From: Metabacillus sp. KUDC1714
GTDB lineage: Bacteria; Bacillota; Bacilli; Bacillales; Bacillaceae
DNA: 64,000 bases
Direction of reading: 5' to 3'
Assembly: GCF_014217835.1 (NCBI RefSeq)
Contig: NZ_CP055263.1
Span: 4,777,501 to 4,841,500, forward strand
A program made the translations under genes and the position numbers. The notes under the pieces are model-generated. The model saw nothing but the letters and a program-made list of their open reading frames with translations, ran no database searches and was not told the DNA's origin. Positions 9,646-20,402 of this stretch are shown here, piece by piece; position 1 is the stretch's first letter, and every line of letters begins with the position of its first letter.

Positions 9646-9688
9646 AGAGCCAAATCCTTATGTATCAAGGATTTGGCTCTGTCTGTTT
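9646..9688 (+). terminator. strong hairpin with T tract, plus-strand orientation
   Basis: A perfect 14-bp stem, AGAGCCAAATCCTT (9646-9659) with AAGGATTTGGCTCT (9667-9680), is followed on the plus strand by GTCTG and seven T. The flanking genes are all on the minus strand, so it may act as a minus-strand stem after the ABC permease or end an unseen plus-strand transcript. Confidence 0.6.
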
Positions 9689-9751
9689 TTTTCACATCGT
9701 TTATTTATCAACGTTAATAAAAGTAACGACTATTCTAGTAGCAATGACTCT

Positions 9752-10528
9752 TTAGACTCTTCTATAAACCTTCAATCCAAAAATATATGAAATCAATATT
9801 ATTAACACCATCCAACCGATTGACAACCAAAGATCATTCCCAATAGCCTGAGAGTCTAATAGATTTCTAATGGTTTGAATAATCGGTGTCATTGGTTGAT
9901 TTTCCGCAAATATTCGAACTACTTTTGGCATTCCTTCGACAGGAACAAAAGCAGAACTGACAAACAGTAGCATCAATAAGATATAAGAAAAAGAACTAGC
10001 TCCTTCTATACTTCCTGCAGCTAAACCAAAAGGAACTGAAATCCATGTTAATGCAAGAGAAAAAAGTAGTATCAATAACGCTACAAGTAGCCATTCCAAA
10101 AATGTTGCATCACTTCTAAATCCAGCTATAAATCCTACTATCAAAACAACAAGAATTGAAACTAACATAAAGATAACTGACGCAACAACCTGACCACCCA
10201 ATACGGATGACTTTGCGATAGGCATTGACTTAAACCGATTGAACATCCCTGAAGTTTTATCCAAATTAATTCGTAACGAAGTGTACGCAGAGCCAGTGGC
10301 AATCGTCATTAAAAGGATTCCAGGAAGGATATAGTTAATATACTCTTCCTCAGTAACGCCTGGAATTTGGATGGCTCCACCAAATATAAAAACCATCCCC
10401 AATAACATCATAACAGGCATCGCAACAACGGTAATAAGAGTGTCGATACTACGTATGTTATGTTTAATGATCCGATTTGCAAGCGTTAATGTGTCACTTA
10501 AATTTTGTAAAACGTTCATAATTTTCAT
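9752..10528 (-). CDS. ABC-2 type multidrug exporter permease
   Basis: This 258-aa protein has six hydrophobic segments and the ABC-2 membrane pattern (DTLITVVAMPVMMLLGMVFIFGG near residues 28-50), as in DrrB/NodJ-like permeases. It overlaps the ATPase gene by 4 bp, so translation is coupled. A second ATG three codons in is also possible. It is the last gene of the PadR-DUF1048-ATPase-permease operon and would form the membrane channel of the exporter. Confidence 0.9.
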   Translation of the reverse strand: MKIMNVLQNLSDTLTLANRIIKHNIRSIDTLITVVAMPVMMLLGMVFIFGGAIQIPGVTEEEYINYILPGILLMTIATGSAYTSLRINLDKTSGMFNRFKSMPIAKSSVLGGQVVASVIFMLVSILVVLIVGFIAGFRSDATFLEWLLVALLILLFSLALTWISVPFGLAAGSIEGASSFSYILLMLLFVSSAFVPVEGMPKVVRIFAENQPMTPIIQTIRNLLDSQAIGNDLWLSIGWMVLIILISYIFGLKVYRRV

Positions 10529-11442
10529 CCTTTCGTAAGTGTCATGAATACATCATCTAGGGTTGGAGTAATCATTTTGAATGTCTTGAGTTCAATTTTT
10601 TCAGTTGTTAGTGCATTCAATACGTCCAAGGTCGTTTTTATTTCTTCATCTAAATCTATGGAAATCTCACAATCTGCTCTATTGATTGGGGAATAAGATT
10701 CCAAAAGATTTAAAGCCCTTTCAGTATCTTGATGATTATTAAATACTAGAAGTAATTTATCTGCTCCTGCCAAACGTTTCATTTCATCTGGAGTACCATT
10801 GGCAACAATTTCACCTTCACGTAAAAAACCGATCTGGTCAGCTAAATAATCTGCTTCCTCTAAATATTGAGTCGTTAAAAAGATGGTTTTCCCTTGAGAC
10901 TTCATTTCTTTAATCGTATTCCAAAGCTCCTGCCTGCTTTTCGGGTCTAATCCAGTAGTGGGTTCATCCAAAAATATAATTTCTGGATCCCCAACTAAAC
11001 TCATGGCTAAGTCAAGACGGCGACGCATTCCTCCTGAATAAGTGGAGGCAGCTTTATTTTTCGCTTCTGTCAGATCAAATTTATCTAACAGAGTTTCAGC
11101 AATTTTTCTTGGATAGCGTTCATGACGTAATTTAGCAATTAGATGAAGGTTTTCGTATCCAGTGAGTACTCCGTCAACCGTAGTATTCTGGGAACTAAAG
11201 CTAAATAACTTTTGTGCCACTACCGGATTGTTAGCAACATCTATGTCTTGGATTGTCACTTTCCCACCATCACTATTTAATAACCCGGTTACAATTCTTA
11301 ATAAAGTACTTTTCCCCGCTCCATTCGCTCCTAATAAAGCGTATATGGAACCTGTTTTAACAGTGATATTTACATTTTTTAGAACCTCATTCTCTTTAAA
11401 ACTCTTTTTCACATTTTTGATGTTAAGGACTGTTGAATTCAT
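10525..11442 (-). CDS. ABC exporter ATP-binding protein (DrrA-like)
   Basis: The preferred start is the ATG at 11442, after AAAGGGGAG; a TTG at 11463 is open but sits on that site. The 305-aa protein has Walker A (GANGAGKST), the ABC signature YSGGMRRRLDLAMSLVG, Walker B (IIFLDEPTTGLDP) and a DrrA-type C-terminal extension. It powers the permease encoded next, and the operon is headed by a PadR regulator, a standard layout for drug or peptide export. Confidence 0.92.
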   Translation of the reverse strand: MNSTVLNIKNVKKSFKENEVLKNVNITVKTGSIYALLGANGAGKSTLLRIVTGLLNSDGGKVTIQDIDVANNPVVAQKLFSFSSQNTTVDGVLTGYENLHLIAKLRHERYPRKIAETLLDKFDLTEAKNKAASTYSGGMRRRLDLAMSLVGDPEIIFLDEPTTGLDPKSRQELWNTIKEMKSQGKTIFLTTQYLEEADYLADQIGFLREGEIVANGTPDEMKRLAGADKLLLVFNNHQDTERALNLLESYSPINRADCEISIDLDEEIKTTLDVLNALTTEKIELKTFKMITPTLDDVFMTLTKG

Positions 11443-11455
11443 GGTTCTCTCCCCT

Positions 11456-11770
11456 TTACTCAATAGAATCCCTTAATTTTTTTCTCATTTTATCCATCCA
11501 TGTTTCTTCTGGAAATTCTGCTAGTAATGAGTCGGCAAATTCGGCAATATCATCTCCGACTACATCTCGTACACTTAGACCATCACTTGCACTATTCTCA
11601 AACATATCTAAAATATTTTTTAATAGCTCCAGCATTCCTGATCCTTTAGCATAGTTCCACATGTAGTTTTCAATTGCTTTCATTGCCTTTCTGTATTCTT
11701 CTGGTAAATTATCCACCCTTTTTTTATAGTCACGATATTCCCGTTTTTCTTGAATCATCTTTTTAATCAT
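11456..11770 (-). CDS. DUF1048 family protein
   Basis: This 104-aa, mostly helical protein has the DUF1048 pattern (YMWNYAKGSGMLELLKNILDMFENSASDG in the middle, then VVGDDIAEFADSL). DUF1048 genes often sit beside PadR regulators and ABC exporters; their role is unknown. It overlaps the upstream PadR gene by 8 bp and precedes the ATPase gene by 13 bp, so it is in the same operon. Start at 11770 is preceded by AAAGGAG. Confidence 0.85.
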   Translation of the reverse strand: MIKKMIQEKREYRDYKKRVDNLPEEYRKAMKAIENYMWNYAKGSGMLELLKNILDMFENSASDGLSVRDVVGDDIAEFADSLLAEFPEETWMDKMRKKLRDSIE

Positions 11771-12092
11771 TACTTTGCTCCTTTATCTCATTCATTTTAT
11801 TTTCTAAAAATGTCCATCTCTTCCAAAAATTTTCTAATTCTTGTTCGCCTTTTGTATTTAAAGTATAGAATTTTCTCGCAGGCCCGAGCTCTGACTTTTT
11901 CTTCTCAATCTCGACTAGTCCTTTTTTTTCAATTCGAACAAGAATGGTATAGACTGTTCCTTCTACAATATCGTCAAAGCCTAAATCGTTTAGGTACTTA
12001 GTTATTTCATAGCCGTATGTTTCTCCAGCACGGATCTTTTGAAGCACCACCCCTTCAAGAACACCTTTAAGCATTTCAGTTAAATCCTTCAT
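11763..12092 (-). CDS. PadR-family transcriptional regulator
   Basis: This 109-aa protein has the PadR winged helix, with the conserved ETYGYEITKYLNDLGF and EGTVYTILVRIEKKGLVE. PadR proteins repress linked transporters until a ligand binds. AGGAGG precedes the ATG. It is the first gene of the exporter operon, and a palindrome suited to a dimeric regulator lies 23-54 bp upstream. Confidence 0.92.
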   Translation of the reverse strand: MKDLTEMLKGVLEGVVLQKIRAGETYGYEITKYLNDLGFDDIVEGTVYTILVRIEKKGLVEIEKKKSELGPARKFYTLNTKGEQELENFWKRWTFLENKMNEIKEQSND

Positions 12093-12114
12093 ATTTCCTC
12101 CTAATATTCTACTT

Positions 12115-12146
12115 AGTAATACATAGTACTACTATATAGTATTACA
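12115..12146 (-). promoter_or_regulatory. candidate PadR operator
   Basis: AGTAATAC (12115-12122) and GTATTAC (12139-12145) form inverted arms around a TAGTACTACTATA centre, just upstream of the padR ribosome binding site. The spacing fits autoregulation. Confidence 0.5.
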
Positions 12147-12255
12147 AAGTAGATGTTGTGTCAAACCCATTTTTATTTTTATTTACTTCTTTTATATCTA
12201 TGTAAAAAAGCAGAATTGCCTTTCTTCTATGAAAGAGAATAAAGAACTATTGAAA

Positions 12256-12286
12256 CAAAAAGACTGGATCTATATTTGATCCAGCC
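12256..12286 (-). terminator. intrinsic terminator
   Basis: CTGGATC (12264-12270) pairs with GATCCAG (12279-12285); on the minus strand a T tract follows. Confidence 0.7.
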
Positions 12287-12415
12287 TTAGTTAGGATTAA
12301 TTTTTAATTTTGTTGTTCAACTGAAGTCTTGGTTGTTTAAGTGAACTTATTCACAATGTTACATTTCTTGTCGAATGATAAAAATCTCAGTTATTTTTAG
12401 ACCTTAAAAATGCAT

Positions 12416-12443
12416 AACCCCGTCCTAAAATTAGGACAGGGTT
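12416..12443 (-). terminator. hairpin downstream of the VOC gene
   Basis: AACCCCGTCCTAA (12416-12428) pairs with TTAGGACAGGGTT (12431-12443), one mismatch, with a tight loop. On the minus strand ATTTTT follows after a few bases. Confidence 0.6.
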
Positions 12444-12536
12444 AACATAAAGTGGTTTAACTTTTGATAAAAAACACTTCACCGAATTTAATACATAGCA
12501 ATAGAGTCGTTAGAACTAGGATACTTCGTCATGAAG

Positions 12537-12920
12537 TTACTCCTGCATGATTTGAATAAGGTTGCCGCATGTATCGTCGAAGACAGCTATTGTGAGATCG
12601 CCCATTTTTGTCGGTTCCATAGTAAACTTCACGCCTTTATCTATTAATCGTTTATACTCTGCGTGAATATCTGCAACCCCAAACATTGTTACTGGGATGC
12701 CTTCAGCAAATAACTTCTCTTGATACTCTTTAGCGGCTGGGTGGTTATTCGGTTCAAGTAATAGCTCGGTACCTTTTTGTTCCTCGGGAGAAACTAGCGT
12801 TATCCACCTAAATTCTCCTGTGGGAACGTCATGCTTTTTTACAAATCCCAGCGTTTCTGAATAAAATTCTAGTGCCTTATCTTGGTCTTCTACGAATATA
12901 CTGGTAACAATGATTTTCAT
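12537..12920 (-). CDS. VOC family protein
   Basis: This 127-aa glyoxalase-fold protein begins MKIIVTSIFVEDQDKALEFY and ends DTCGNLIQIMQE, the usual two VOC modules. It follows the ArsR-like gene by 88 bp in the same direction, with AAGGAGG before the ATG. Such ArsR-VOC pairs are common in Bacillaceae; ligand and reaction are unknown. Confidence 0.88.
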   Translation of the reverse strand: MKIIVTSIFVEDQDKALEFYSETLGFVKKHDVPTGEFRWITLVSPEEQKGTELLLEPNNHPAAKEYQEKLFAEGIPVTMFGVADIHAEYKRLIDKGVKFTMEPTKMGDLTIAVFDDTCGNLIQIMQE

Positions 12921-13008
12921 ACTGTTTTTTCCTCCTTCGATAGTTGTGATGCATGGTGCTGTGCTAACAATTTCTCTACAAGCAATATAACGAACACATT
13001 AGTCAAAT

Positions 13009-13287
13009 TTACTCTATCCATCCTTTCAGCAAATTTTTAAGTGGTTCGTTGTTGAATATAATTACTCGATATTTTCCCCTTCGTTTTGATATTACGAGTC
13101 CTGCATCTTCCAATACAGAAAGATGTTTAGCTATAGCTTGTCGCGAAATAGAAAGATCGTGCTTCATAATGAGACGTACCGTAAGTTCATACAACGTCAG
13201 CTCGTTGCGTTCGGATAGTTCGTCTAATATAAGCCTCCGAGTCGAGTCGCCAAGTGCTTTGAATATAACGTCTTTGTCCCTATTCAT
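13009..13287 (-). CDS. ArsR-family regulator, probably leaderless
   Basis: The start is taken as the ATG at 13287, giving 92 aa beginning MNRDKDVIFKALGDSTRRLI, the standard ArsR N-terminus; the longer open frame runs through the promoter and is not coding. The winged helix includes ISRQAIAKHLSVLEDAGLV. No CxC metal-binding motif is visible, so it probably senses something other than arsenite. No ribosome binding site precedes the ATG, and the promoter lies only six bases away, implying a leaderless mRNA. The downstream partner is a VOC gene. Confidence 0.82.
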   Translation of the reverse strand: MNRDKDVIFKALGDSTRRLILDELSERNELTLYELTVRLIMKHDLSISRQAIAKHLSVLEDAGLVISKRRGKYRVIIFNNEPLKNLLKGWIE

Positions 13288-13293
13288 ATATTG

Positions 13294-13345
13294 AGTATAA
13301 GCAACCCTACGGTTGCTTGTCAAGCACATGTAACTGTAGGGTTGC
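13294..13345 (-). promoter_or_regulatory. sigma-A promoter overlapped by an inverted-repeat operator
   Basis: On the minus strand TTGACA is separated by 18 bases from TATACT (13299-13294), and the ATG begins seven bases after TATACT. GCAACCCTAC (13301-13310) and GTAGGGTTGC (13336-13345) are inverted arms, and the first is itself part of GCAACCCTACGGTTGC between the -35 and -10. An ArsR dimer bound here would block the promoter. Confidence 0.75.
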
Positions 13346-13382
13346 GTGATGATGGTCAAGAGAAACCAAACCATTAAAAATA

Positions 13383-13414
13383 AAAAAATGCTCTACCTCT
13401 TTTTGAAGTAAAGC
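13383..13414 (-). terminator. intrinsic terminator of the GNAT gene at 13432
   Basis: GCTCTAC (13390-13396) pairs with GTAAAGC (13408-13414), one wobble; the minus strand then has A and seven T. It belongs to the same hairpin family as 3883 and 5143. Confidence 0.75.
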
Positions 13415-13431
13415 AAACGTTAGGTCAATAA

Positions 13432-14034
13432 TTAAGTAATTGATTTTTTACTACTATGTAAAGTAATATCTAATTTATGTTTTATTGATGTCCATTCACT
13501 TTCGATAACGCTATAAAATACTGAATTACGGAAAGTTCCATCTTTTTTAATCATATGATTTCTCAAAACCCCTTCTTTTACCCCTCCTATTCGTTCTATT
13601 GCTCTTTGTGACCTAATGTTTTGTTCATCGGTTTTGAATTGAACACGAATAGTCTTCAAGGTTTCAAAACAATAGTTTAGTAATAAGTATTTGCATTCCG
13701 TGTTAATAGTTGTCCCCCATACAGATGGAGTTAACCAAGTCCATCCAATTTCTAAACTTTTGTTTATATTAGAGATTTCAAGAAATCTTGTAGTCCCAAT
13801 TATTTTGTTGTTTTCACGAAGTAAAATTACAAATGGAAACTCTATTCCAACTTCTTTTTTGTCTAATGCTTCTTCTACAAATGACTCCATATCATTTAAT
13901 GTTTGTATGGTTTTTGGTAGATGAGTCCAAATGGTTTTATCGTTCCCGATTTCATATAAACCTTGTATATGACTCCTTTCCATTGGTACAATTCGTACAT
14001 ACTCTCCTGTTAATTCTTCAATTGAAACATTCAT
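13432..14034 (-). CDS. RimJ/RimL-type GNAT acetyltransferase
   Basis: This 200-aa protein has the GNAT_3 pattern (VRIVPMERSHIQGLYEIG, IGWTWLTPSVWGT, NIRSQRAIERIGGVKEGVLRNH). Family members acetylate protein N-termini or small molecules. The ATG at 14034 is preceded by TGGAGGT. It is a single gene with its own terminator in a cluster of small-molecule-modifying enzymes. Confidence 0.85.
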   Translation of the reverse strand: MNVSIEELTGEYVRIVPMERSHIQGLYEIGNDKTIWTHLPKTIQTLNDMESFVEEALDKKEVGIEFPFVILLRENNKIIGTTRFLEISNINKSLEIGWTWLTPSVWGTTINTECKYLLLNYCFETLKTIRVQFKTDEQNIRSQRAIERIGGVKEGVLRNHMIKKDGTFRNSVFYSVIESEWTSIKHKLDITLHSSKKSIT

Positions 14035-14176
14035 TTAACAAACCTCCATTTCTTAATAAATACTATCATTATTTCGCTAGAAACCTAGTTTGGATTTGCT
14101 TTTTTCAAAAGCCTAGGAAACTTAAAAACCTCTAGTCCTGCTCATCAAGTACATTCGGGAAGCTTGTCATTTTGGT

Positions 14177-14689
14177 TCATTTCCACTCTTCTTCCAAAAT
14201 AGCGTAATAATACTCATCCCACCATTCATTACCCTTCGGAATACATTTTTTAAAATATCCTTCTCTTCTCATTCCAATCTTCTCCATTACTCGATATGAT
14301 GGAATATTTTGTGGTTGACATGTAGCGATAATCCTATGTAATTTTATTTTTTCAAAACCAAATTCTAAAATAGCTTTGGCTGCTTCAGAAGCATATCCTT
14401 TATTATAATATTTGGGATTAAATACCCATCCAATCTCATAAGTATGTTCACCAAAATATTTGTAAAAAACAATATGCCCGATAAGAATATTTCCATCGAT
14501 TAATACGACAGGAAATTTTTCAGCAGTATCACCCATATTTTTATTTACAAACTCTTTTGCATCTTCTTCAGTAAAAACTCCTTCTGGTATATATCTCATC
14601 ACATTATGATCTGATGTATATTCATATACACCTTGCCAATCTTTAAACTCAAATTTACGAATCAATAACCTTTTGGTTTTTATGTACAT
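14177..14689 (-). CDS. RimJ/RimL-type GNAT acetyltransferase
   Basis: This 170-aa protein starts MYIKTKRLLIRKFEFKDW and includes IGWVFNPKYYNKGYASEAA and NIPSYRVMEKIGMRREGYF, all typical of RimL-like acetyltransferases. The substrate is unknown. GGGGATAAG precedes the ATG. It shares family but little close sequence with the preceding acetyltransferase, so the two are not a recent duplication. Confidence 0.87.
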   Translation of the reverse strand: MYIKTKRLLIRKFEFKDWQGVYEYTSDHNVMRYIPEGVFTEEDAKEFVNKNMGDTAEKFPVVLIDGNILIGHIVFYKYFGEHTYEIGWVFNPKYYNKGYASEAAKAILEFGFEKIKLHRIIATCQPQNIPSYRVMEKIGMRREGYFKKCIPKGNEWWDEYYYAILEEEWK

Positions 14690-14735
14690 TTTACTTATCC
14701 CCCATCAAAGTAGTAATCCTTTATCAATGGTTCAA

Positions 14736-14772
14736 ATAAAGCGACGCAAAGGTATGTTTTGCGTCGCTTTAT
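14736..14772 (-). terminator. bidirectional terminator after rph
   Basis: ATAAAGCGACGCAAA (14736-14750) pairs with TTTTGCGTCGCTTTAT (14757-14772) around a short loop. T residues at both ends suit either direction, chiefly the rifampicin phosphotransferase on the minus strand. Confidence 0.8.
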
Positions 14773-14914
14773 ATAACATTTGAATTAATTGTATTAGCGT
14801 AAGTTTTGTCGGAATCTGGTGCAAACCATAGTATAATTTCTATAAGATAGGGACAGTGAGACACGCTCTGACAATATGGGAGCGTTGCTATTAATTATTG
14901 GACGTATTCGGCAA

Positions 14915-17515
<2,601 letters not shown>

Positions 17516-17809
17516 TTACATCTCTCCTAACCATTAATGTCCTATTGATTTTAGCAGTAGAAAATGAGAATAAAAAGTCTATATTAACCATTTTTTAAAT
17601 GCTATAATTATATTAGGAAGAGTACAAATTTATTTTGTTGCACTCATCTGCTCAGTTCGTTTAAGTACAATCCTTCAGAATATCATCTATACTTTTACAC
17701 AAATCCCAGTTTCTTTTTAAAGTGTGTTGTTTCATTAAATGGTCCTAATATAAAGAAAAAGTGTAATTCTTAATTCAAAATGCACCCGCCCCCTAAATAA
17801 CAATTGCTT

Positions 17810-18307
17810 TTAAAGAAACAAAACCATATGCTCTTCATCTAAATATGTATTCTCAAATTTCAATGCTCTTTTTTCACTACCAAAAACCTCAAAACCCAAA
17901 AAAGAATAGAGTTTTTTTGCTGACTCATTTGTTGTCACCACAGATAAATAAATCTGCTCAATTCCTTTCAAATCTTTTGCCTTATTAATTACTTCTACCA
18001 TTAAACACTTTCCGATTCCAATACCACGTTTTTTAGGTGAAACGTACATGGCGAAGATATTGGCTTTATGTTTTAGTTTGAGCTTATTTTCTTTAACCAA
18101 AGTAACTACACCAACAAGTTTTTCATTTTCAAATGCCCCAAAAGTAAAAGATTCATCCGATTGAAATCGACTCTTATATGTCTCTAAGGGAATTTCTTTT
18201 TCCTCCTCGTAACTTGAACCGAATGACTCAGGATTGTTTTGTAAAGCTTCTAATCTAATATTCCGATAATTCTCGGCATCTAAAGGTTTCAAAAGTCTTA
18301 TATCCAT
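17810..18307 (-). CDS. GNAT family N-acetyltransferase
   Basis: This 165-aa protein carries the acetyl-CoA loop KKRGIGIGKCLM at about residues 91-102 and the C-terminal NESAKKLYSFLGFEVFG. It is a typical free-standing GNAT of unknown substrate. AGGAGG precedes the ATG at 18307. It has no obvious operon partner. Confidence 0.87.
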   Translation of the reverse strand: MDIRLLKPLDAENYRNIRLEALQNNPESFGSSYEEEKEIPLETYKSRFQSDESFTFGAFENEKLVGVVTLVKENKLKLKHKANIFAMYVSPKKRGIGIGKCLMVEVINKAKDLKGIEQIYLSVVTTNESAKKLYSFLGFEVFGSEKRALKFENTYLDEEHMVLFL

Positions 18308-18405
18308 TGTTTCCTCCTAATTAAGCGAAAAAGGTATTACCTATATTTTACATAAGAACGGTAATTTTTCTTAACACTTTAGAAATTAAATATCTATTCT
18401 CCATT

Positions 18406-19170
18406 TTATTGCTGGTTCAGTTCGAAATGATCTTCCTTTAACTTTATAATTTTAATATCCTTGTTTAATTCTTGGATTTTATTTGCTAAACTTTCTACAC
18501 CAAAAATTTCTGTGAAAGTATGACTGCCAACTAAAAGGTTAATCCCTACAAATTTAGCATATTGAATAGTATATAAAGTTACTTCTCCAGTTATATAAGT
18601 ATCACATCCCTCTTCAAGAGCTATTTTTATATGGTTTGTAGAATGTCCTGCACCAGTTAATACTCCTACTTTCTTTACCATCTTATCGTTATTTCTCCAG
18701 AATCTAACCGGCTCCTCTAACTTATCTCTCATTTTTTGGACAAGAACATTAAATTCAATAGGTTCACTAAATACTCCTACTCCAGGCACATCGCCATGAT
18801 CATAGACCGAGTATTTAATAATGTTATCAATACCAATAACATTCATAAGAGAAGTACAAGTGCCAAATTCGATAAAGTCTAATGGACCGTGTATCCAGAA
18901 GTGACTGATATTGTATTCTTTTAATTTCTTTAGGCATTCCTCTTTTAATCCATAAATAAAATCCCAGGCATCGTGATGAGTAATCATTAAATCAATATTG
19001 TTCTCAGCAGCTTTCTCAATTGTTTCGATAGATAAATTAGTAGCATACCCAATAGTAGAAATCGAGTCATTAGACTTATTAGTAAAACCGTAATCTTCAT
19101 TAAGTACTTCCAATAACTCTTCATAAAAGAGTCTTTTGATATAATGTTCGAATTGCTTTAAATTCATCAT
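18406..19170 (-). CDS. Nif3-like dinuclear metal centre protein
   Basis: This 254-aa protein has the Nif3 metal-binding residues: ITHHDAWD near 65, the middle HDG/VGVFSEP region, and the late GSHTFTEIFGVESLA near 220. It lacks the central PII-like insertion of longer Bacillus Nif3 proteins. The family assembles as hexamers and its reaction is debated. AAGGGGGAAAATG precedes the start; either of two adjacent ATGs may be used. A 30-bp piece of this gene is repeated exactly at 23343-23372. Confidence 0.85.
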   Translation of the reverse strand: MMNLKQFEHYIKRLFYEELLEVLNEDYGFTNKSNDSISTIGYATNLSIETIEKAAENNIDLMITHHDAWDFIYGLKEECLKKLKEYNISHFWIHGPLDFIEFGTCTSLMNVIGIDNIIKYSVYDHGDVPGVGVFSEPIEFNVLVQKMRDKLEEPVRFWRNNDKMVKKVGVLTGAGHSTNHIKIALEEGCDTYITGEVTLYTIQYAKFVGINLLVGSHTFTEIFGVESLANKIQELNKDIKIIKLKEDHFELNQQ

Positions 19171-19245
19171 TTTCCCCCTTGTAAGCTTTTACTTTGTTCC
19201 ACTACCTGTTAAATTGGCATAACCCCTTCTGGATGTACTGCTCCT

Positions 19246-19323
19246 TAGCCGTCCATGCAATAAAAATTCGTTGCTGTACCACAGAGTATGAAAACAAGTT
19301 GAACTGTCTTTACTGATTCTTAA
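19246..19323. repeat. dispersed repeat, copy A
   Basis: About 78 bp starting near GTCCATGCAATAAAAATTCG and ending TACTGATTCTTAAT. It is clearly similar to copies B (19428) and C (23411), with scattered differences, and is shorter at its right end. No coding function was found. Confidence 0.7.
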
Positions 19324-19388
19324 TATGACTTTCTATAAATCATTAAACAAATCCTGTTCGTTCAACTAAACTCATTCTGTAGTTCAAT

Positions 19389-19423
19389 AAAAAAGTGCAT
19401 TACCTCTTGTTGAAGTAATGCAC
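19389..19423 (-). terminator. intrinsic terminator of the NUDIX gene
   Basis: GTGCATTAC (19395-19403) pairs with GTAATGCAC (19415-19423); on the minus strand six T follow. The loop CTCTTGTTGAA resembles those of the hairpins at 5143 and 13390. It sits directly beside repeat copy B. Confidence 0.8.
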
Positions 19424-19427
19424 CAGG

Positions 19428-19560
19428 TGGCCATCCATGCAGCAAAAATTCGTCACTGCACTACAGAGAATGAAAATATATTGAACTCTCTATACTGATT
19501 CTTCATCCAGACAAACCAATACATAGATTATTGATTTGAGCTATCTCCATCTTTTATAAC
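19428..19560. repeat. dispersed repeat, copy B
   Basis: About 130 bp from GGTGGCCATCCATGCAGC to CTATCTCCATCTTTTAT. It matches copy C over its whole length and copy A over its left 80 bp. It lies between the NUDIX stop codon and its terminator. Confidence 0.75.
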
Positions 19561-19605
19561 GATTGAGATGGATCTTCTTTGGTATTGTTAAGTAGAATAG
19601 GTCTA

Positions 19606-20226
19606 TCAAAGCTTTTCTTTCATTTTTTGAATAACAGTCTTATAAAATTCCGTTTGATGAGGTACAAATTTTTTTCTTCCTACATTCTCATCAATTAAAA
19701 TTTTATTTCCATCTTTGTTTATTTTAAATCCCCTTATTTTAATTGTTTCTCTTTCACCAGACCATAGTTCTACAAAATGATTAAATTCAACTTTAACAAT
19801 CCCTGCAACTTCTTCTTCTTGAAGAGTAAAGTCATCAAAGGATTTTTCACTTTTATATAAAAATACGTTTGCTAATTCCTTATCAATAAAATCTTCTTTT
19901 GTTACACAGTAATCAATTATTCCCAAAGGTATTAATTCATGAAAGGAAATATAAATCCCAACTTCTTCCTTAACCTCTCTTACACCATCTTGAACTGTTT
20001 CATTAGCAAGTAAATGCCCAGCAGCTGTAATATCCAAAAGATTTGGATAGTCTTTTTTTGTAGCACTACGAAGTTGCAAATACAGATAATATGTATCTCG
20101 TTCTTTACTAATAAACCAACAGTGAAACGCTTCATGCCAATATCCAAATCTATGTACATCTTCACGAGTAGCAATGCCTATTTGATTTCTATCATCATCA
20201 AAAATTTTTAATATTTCATTTTCCAT
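19606..20226 (-). CDS. NUDIX hydrolase
   Basis: This 206-aa protein has a NUDIX box, GHLLANETVQDGVREVKEEVGI, at about residues 76-97 and an N-terminal stretch (IFDDDRNQIGIATREDVHRFGYWHEAFHCWFI) like isopentenyl-diphosphate isomerase-type NUDIX proteins (YfcD/IDI group). These hydrolyse nucleoside-diphosphate-linked substrates. AGGAGAAG precedes the ATG. It lies downstream of the broken icaB gene with a 176-bp gap and has its own terminator. Confidence 0.88.
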   Translation of the reverse strand: MENEILKIFDDDRNQIGIATREDVHRFGYWHEAFHCWFISKERDTYYLYLQLRSATKKDYPNLLDITAAGHLLANETVQDGVREVKEEVGIYISFHELIPLGIIDYCVTKEDFIDKELANVFLYKSEKSFDDFTLQEEEVAGIVKVEFNHFVELWSGERETIKIRGFKINKDGNKILIDENVGRKKFVPHQTEFYKTVIQKMKEKL

Positions 20227-20402
20227 GCTGTCTTCTCCTAAAATCGTAAATTATACCTTGTACTCTCACAATGATTCTTCTACCAATCTGCGTCCTTCAC
20301 AAGAACCGACTATCCTAATTGAATAATCGTACCATTTAGTTCAATTAGAATTTTTCCTCTTTTTATTAAGTATTAATATCCTTGCTTAGTTTATTTCAAT
20401 AA

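Larger units (their letters stand above)
12147..12536. other. non-coding spacer with two minus-strand terminators
   Basis: No supported ORF. It contains the two hairpins listed separately at 12256 and 12416, in the downstream region of the VOC gene. Confidence 0.5.
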
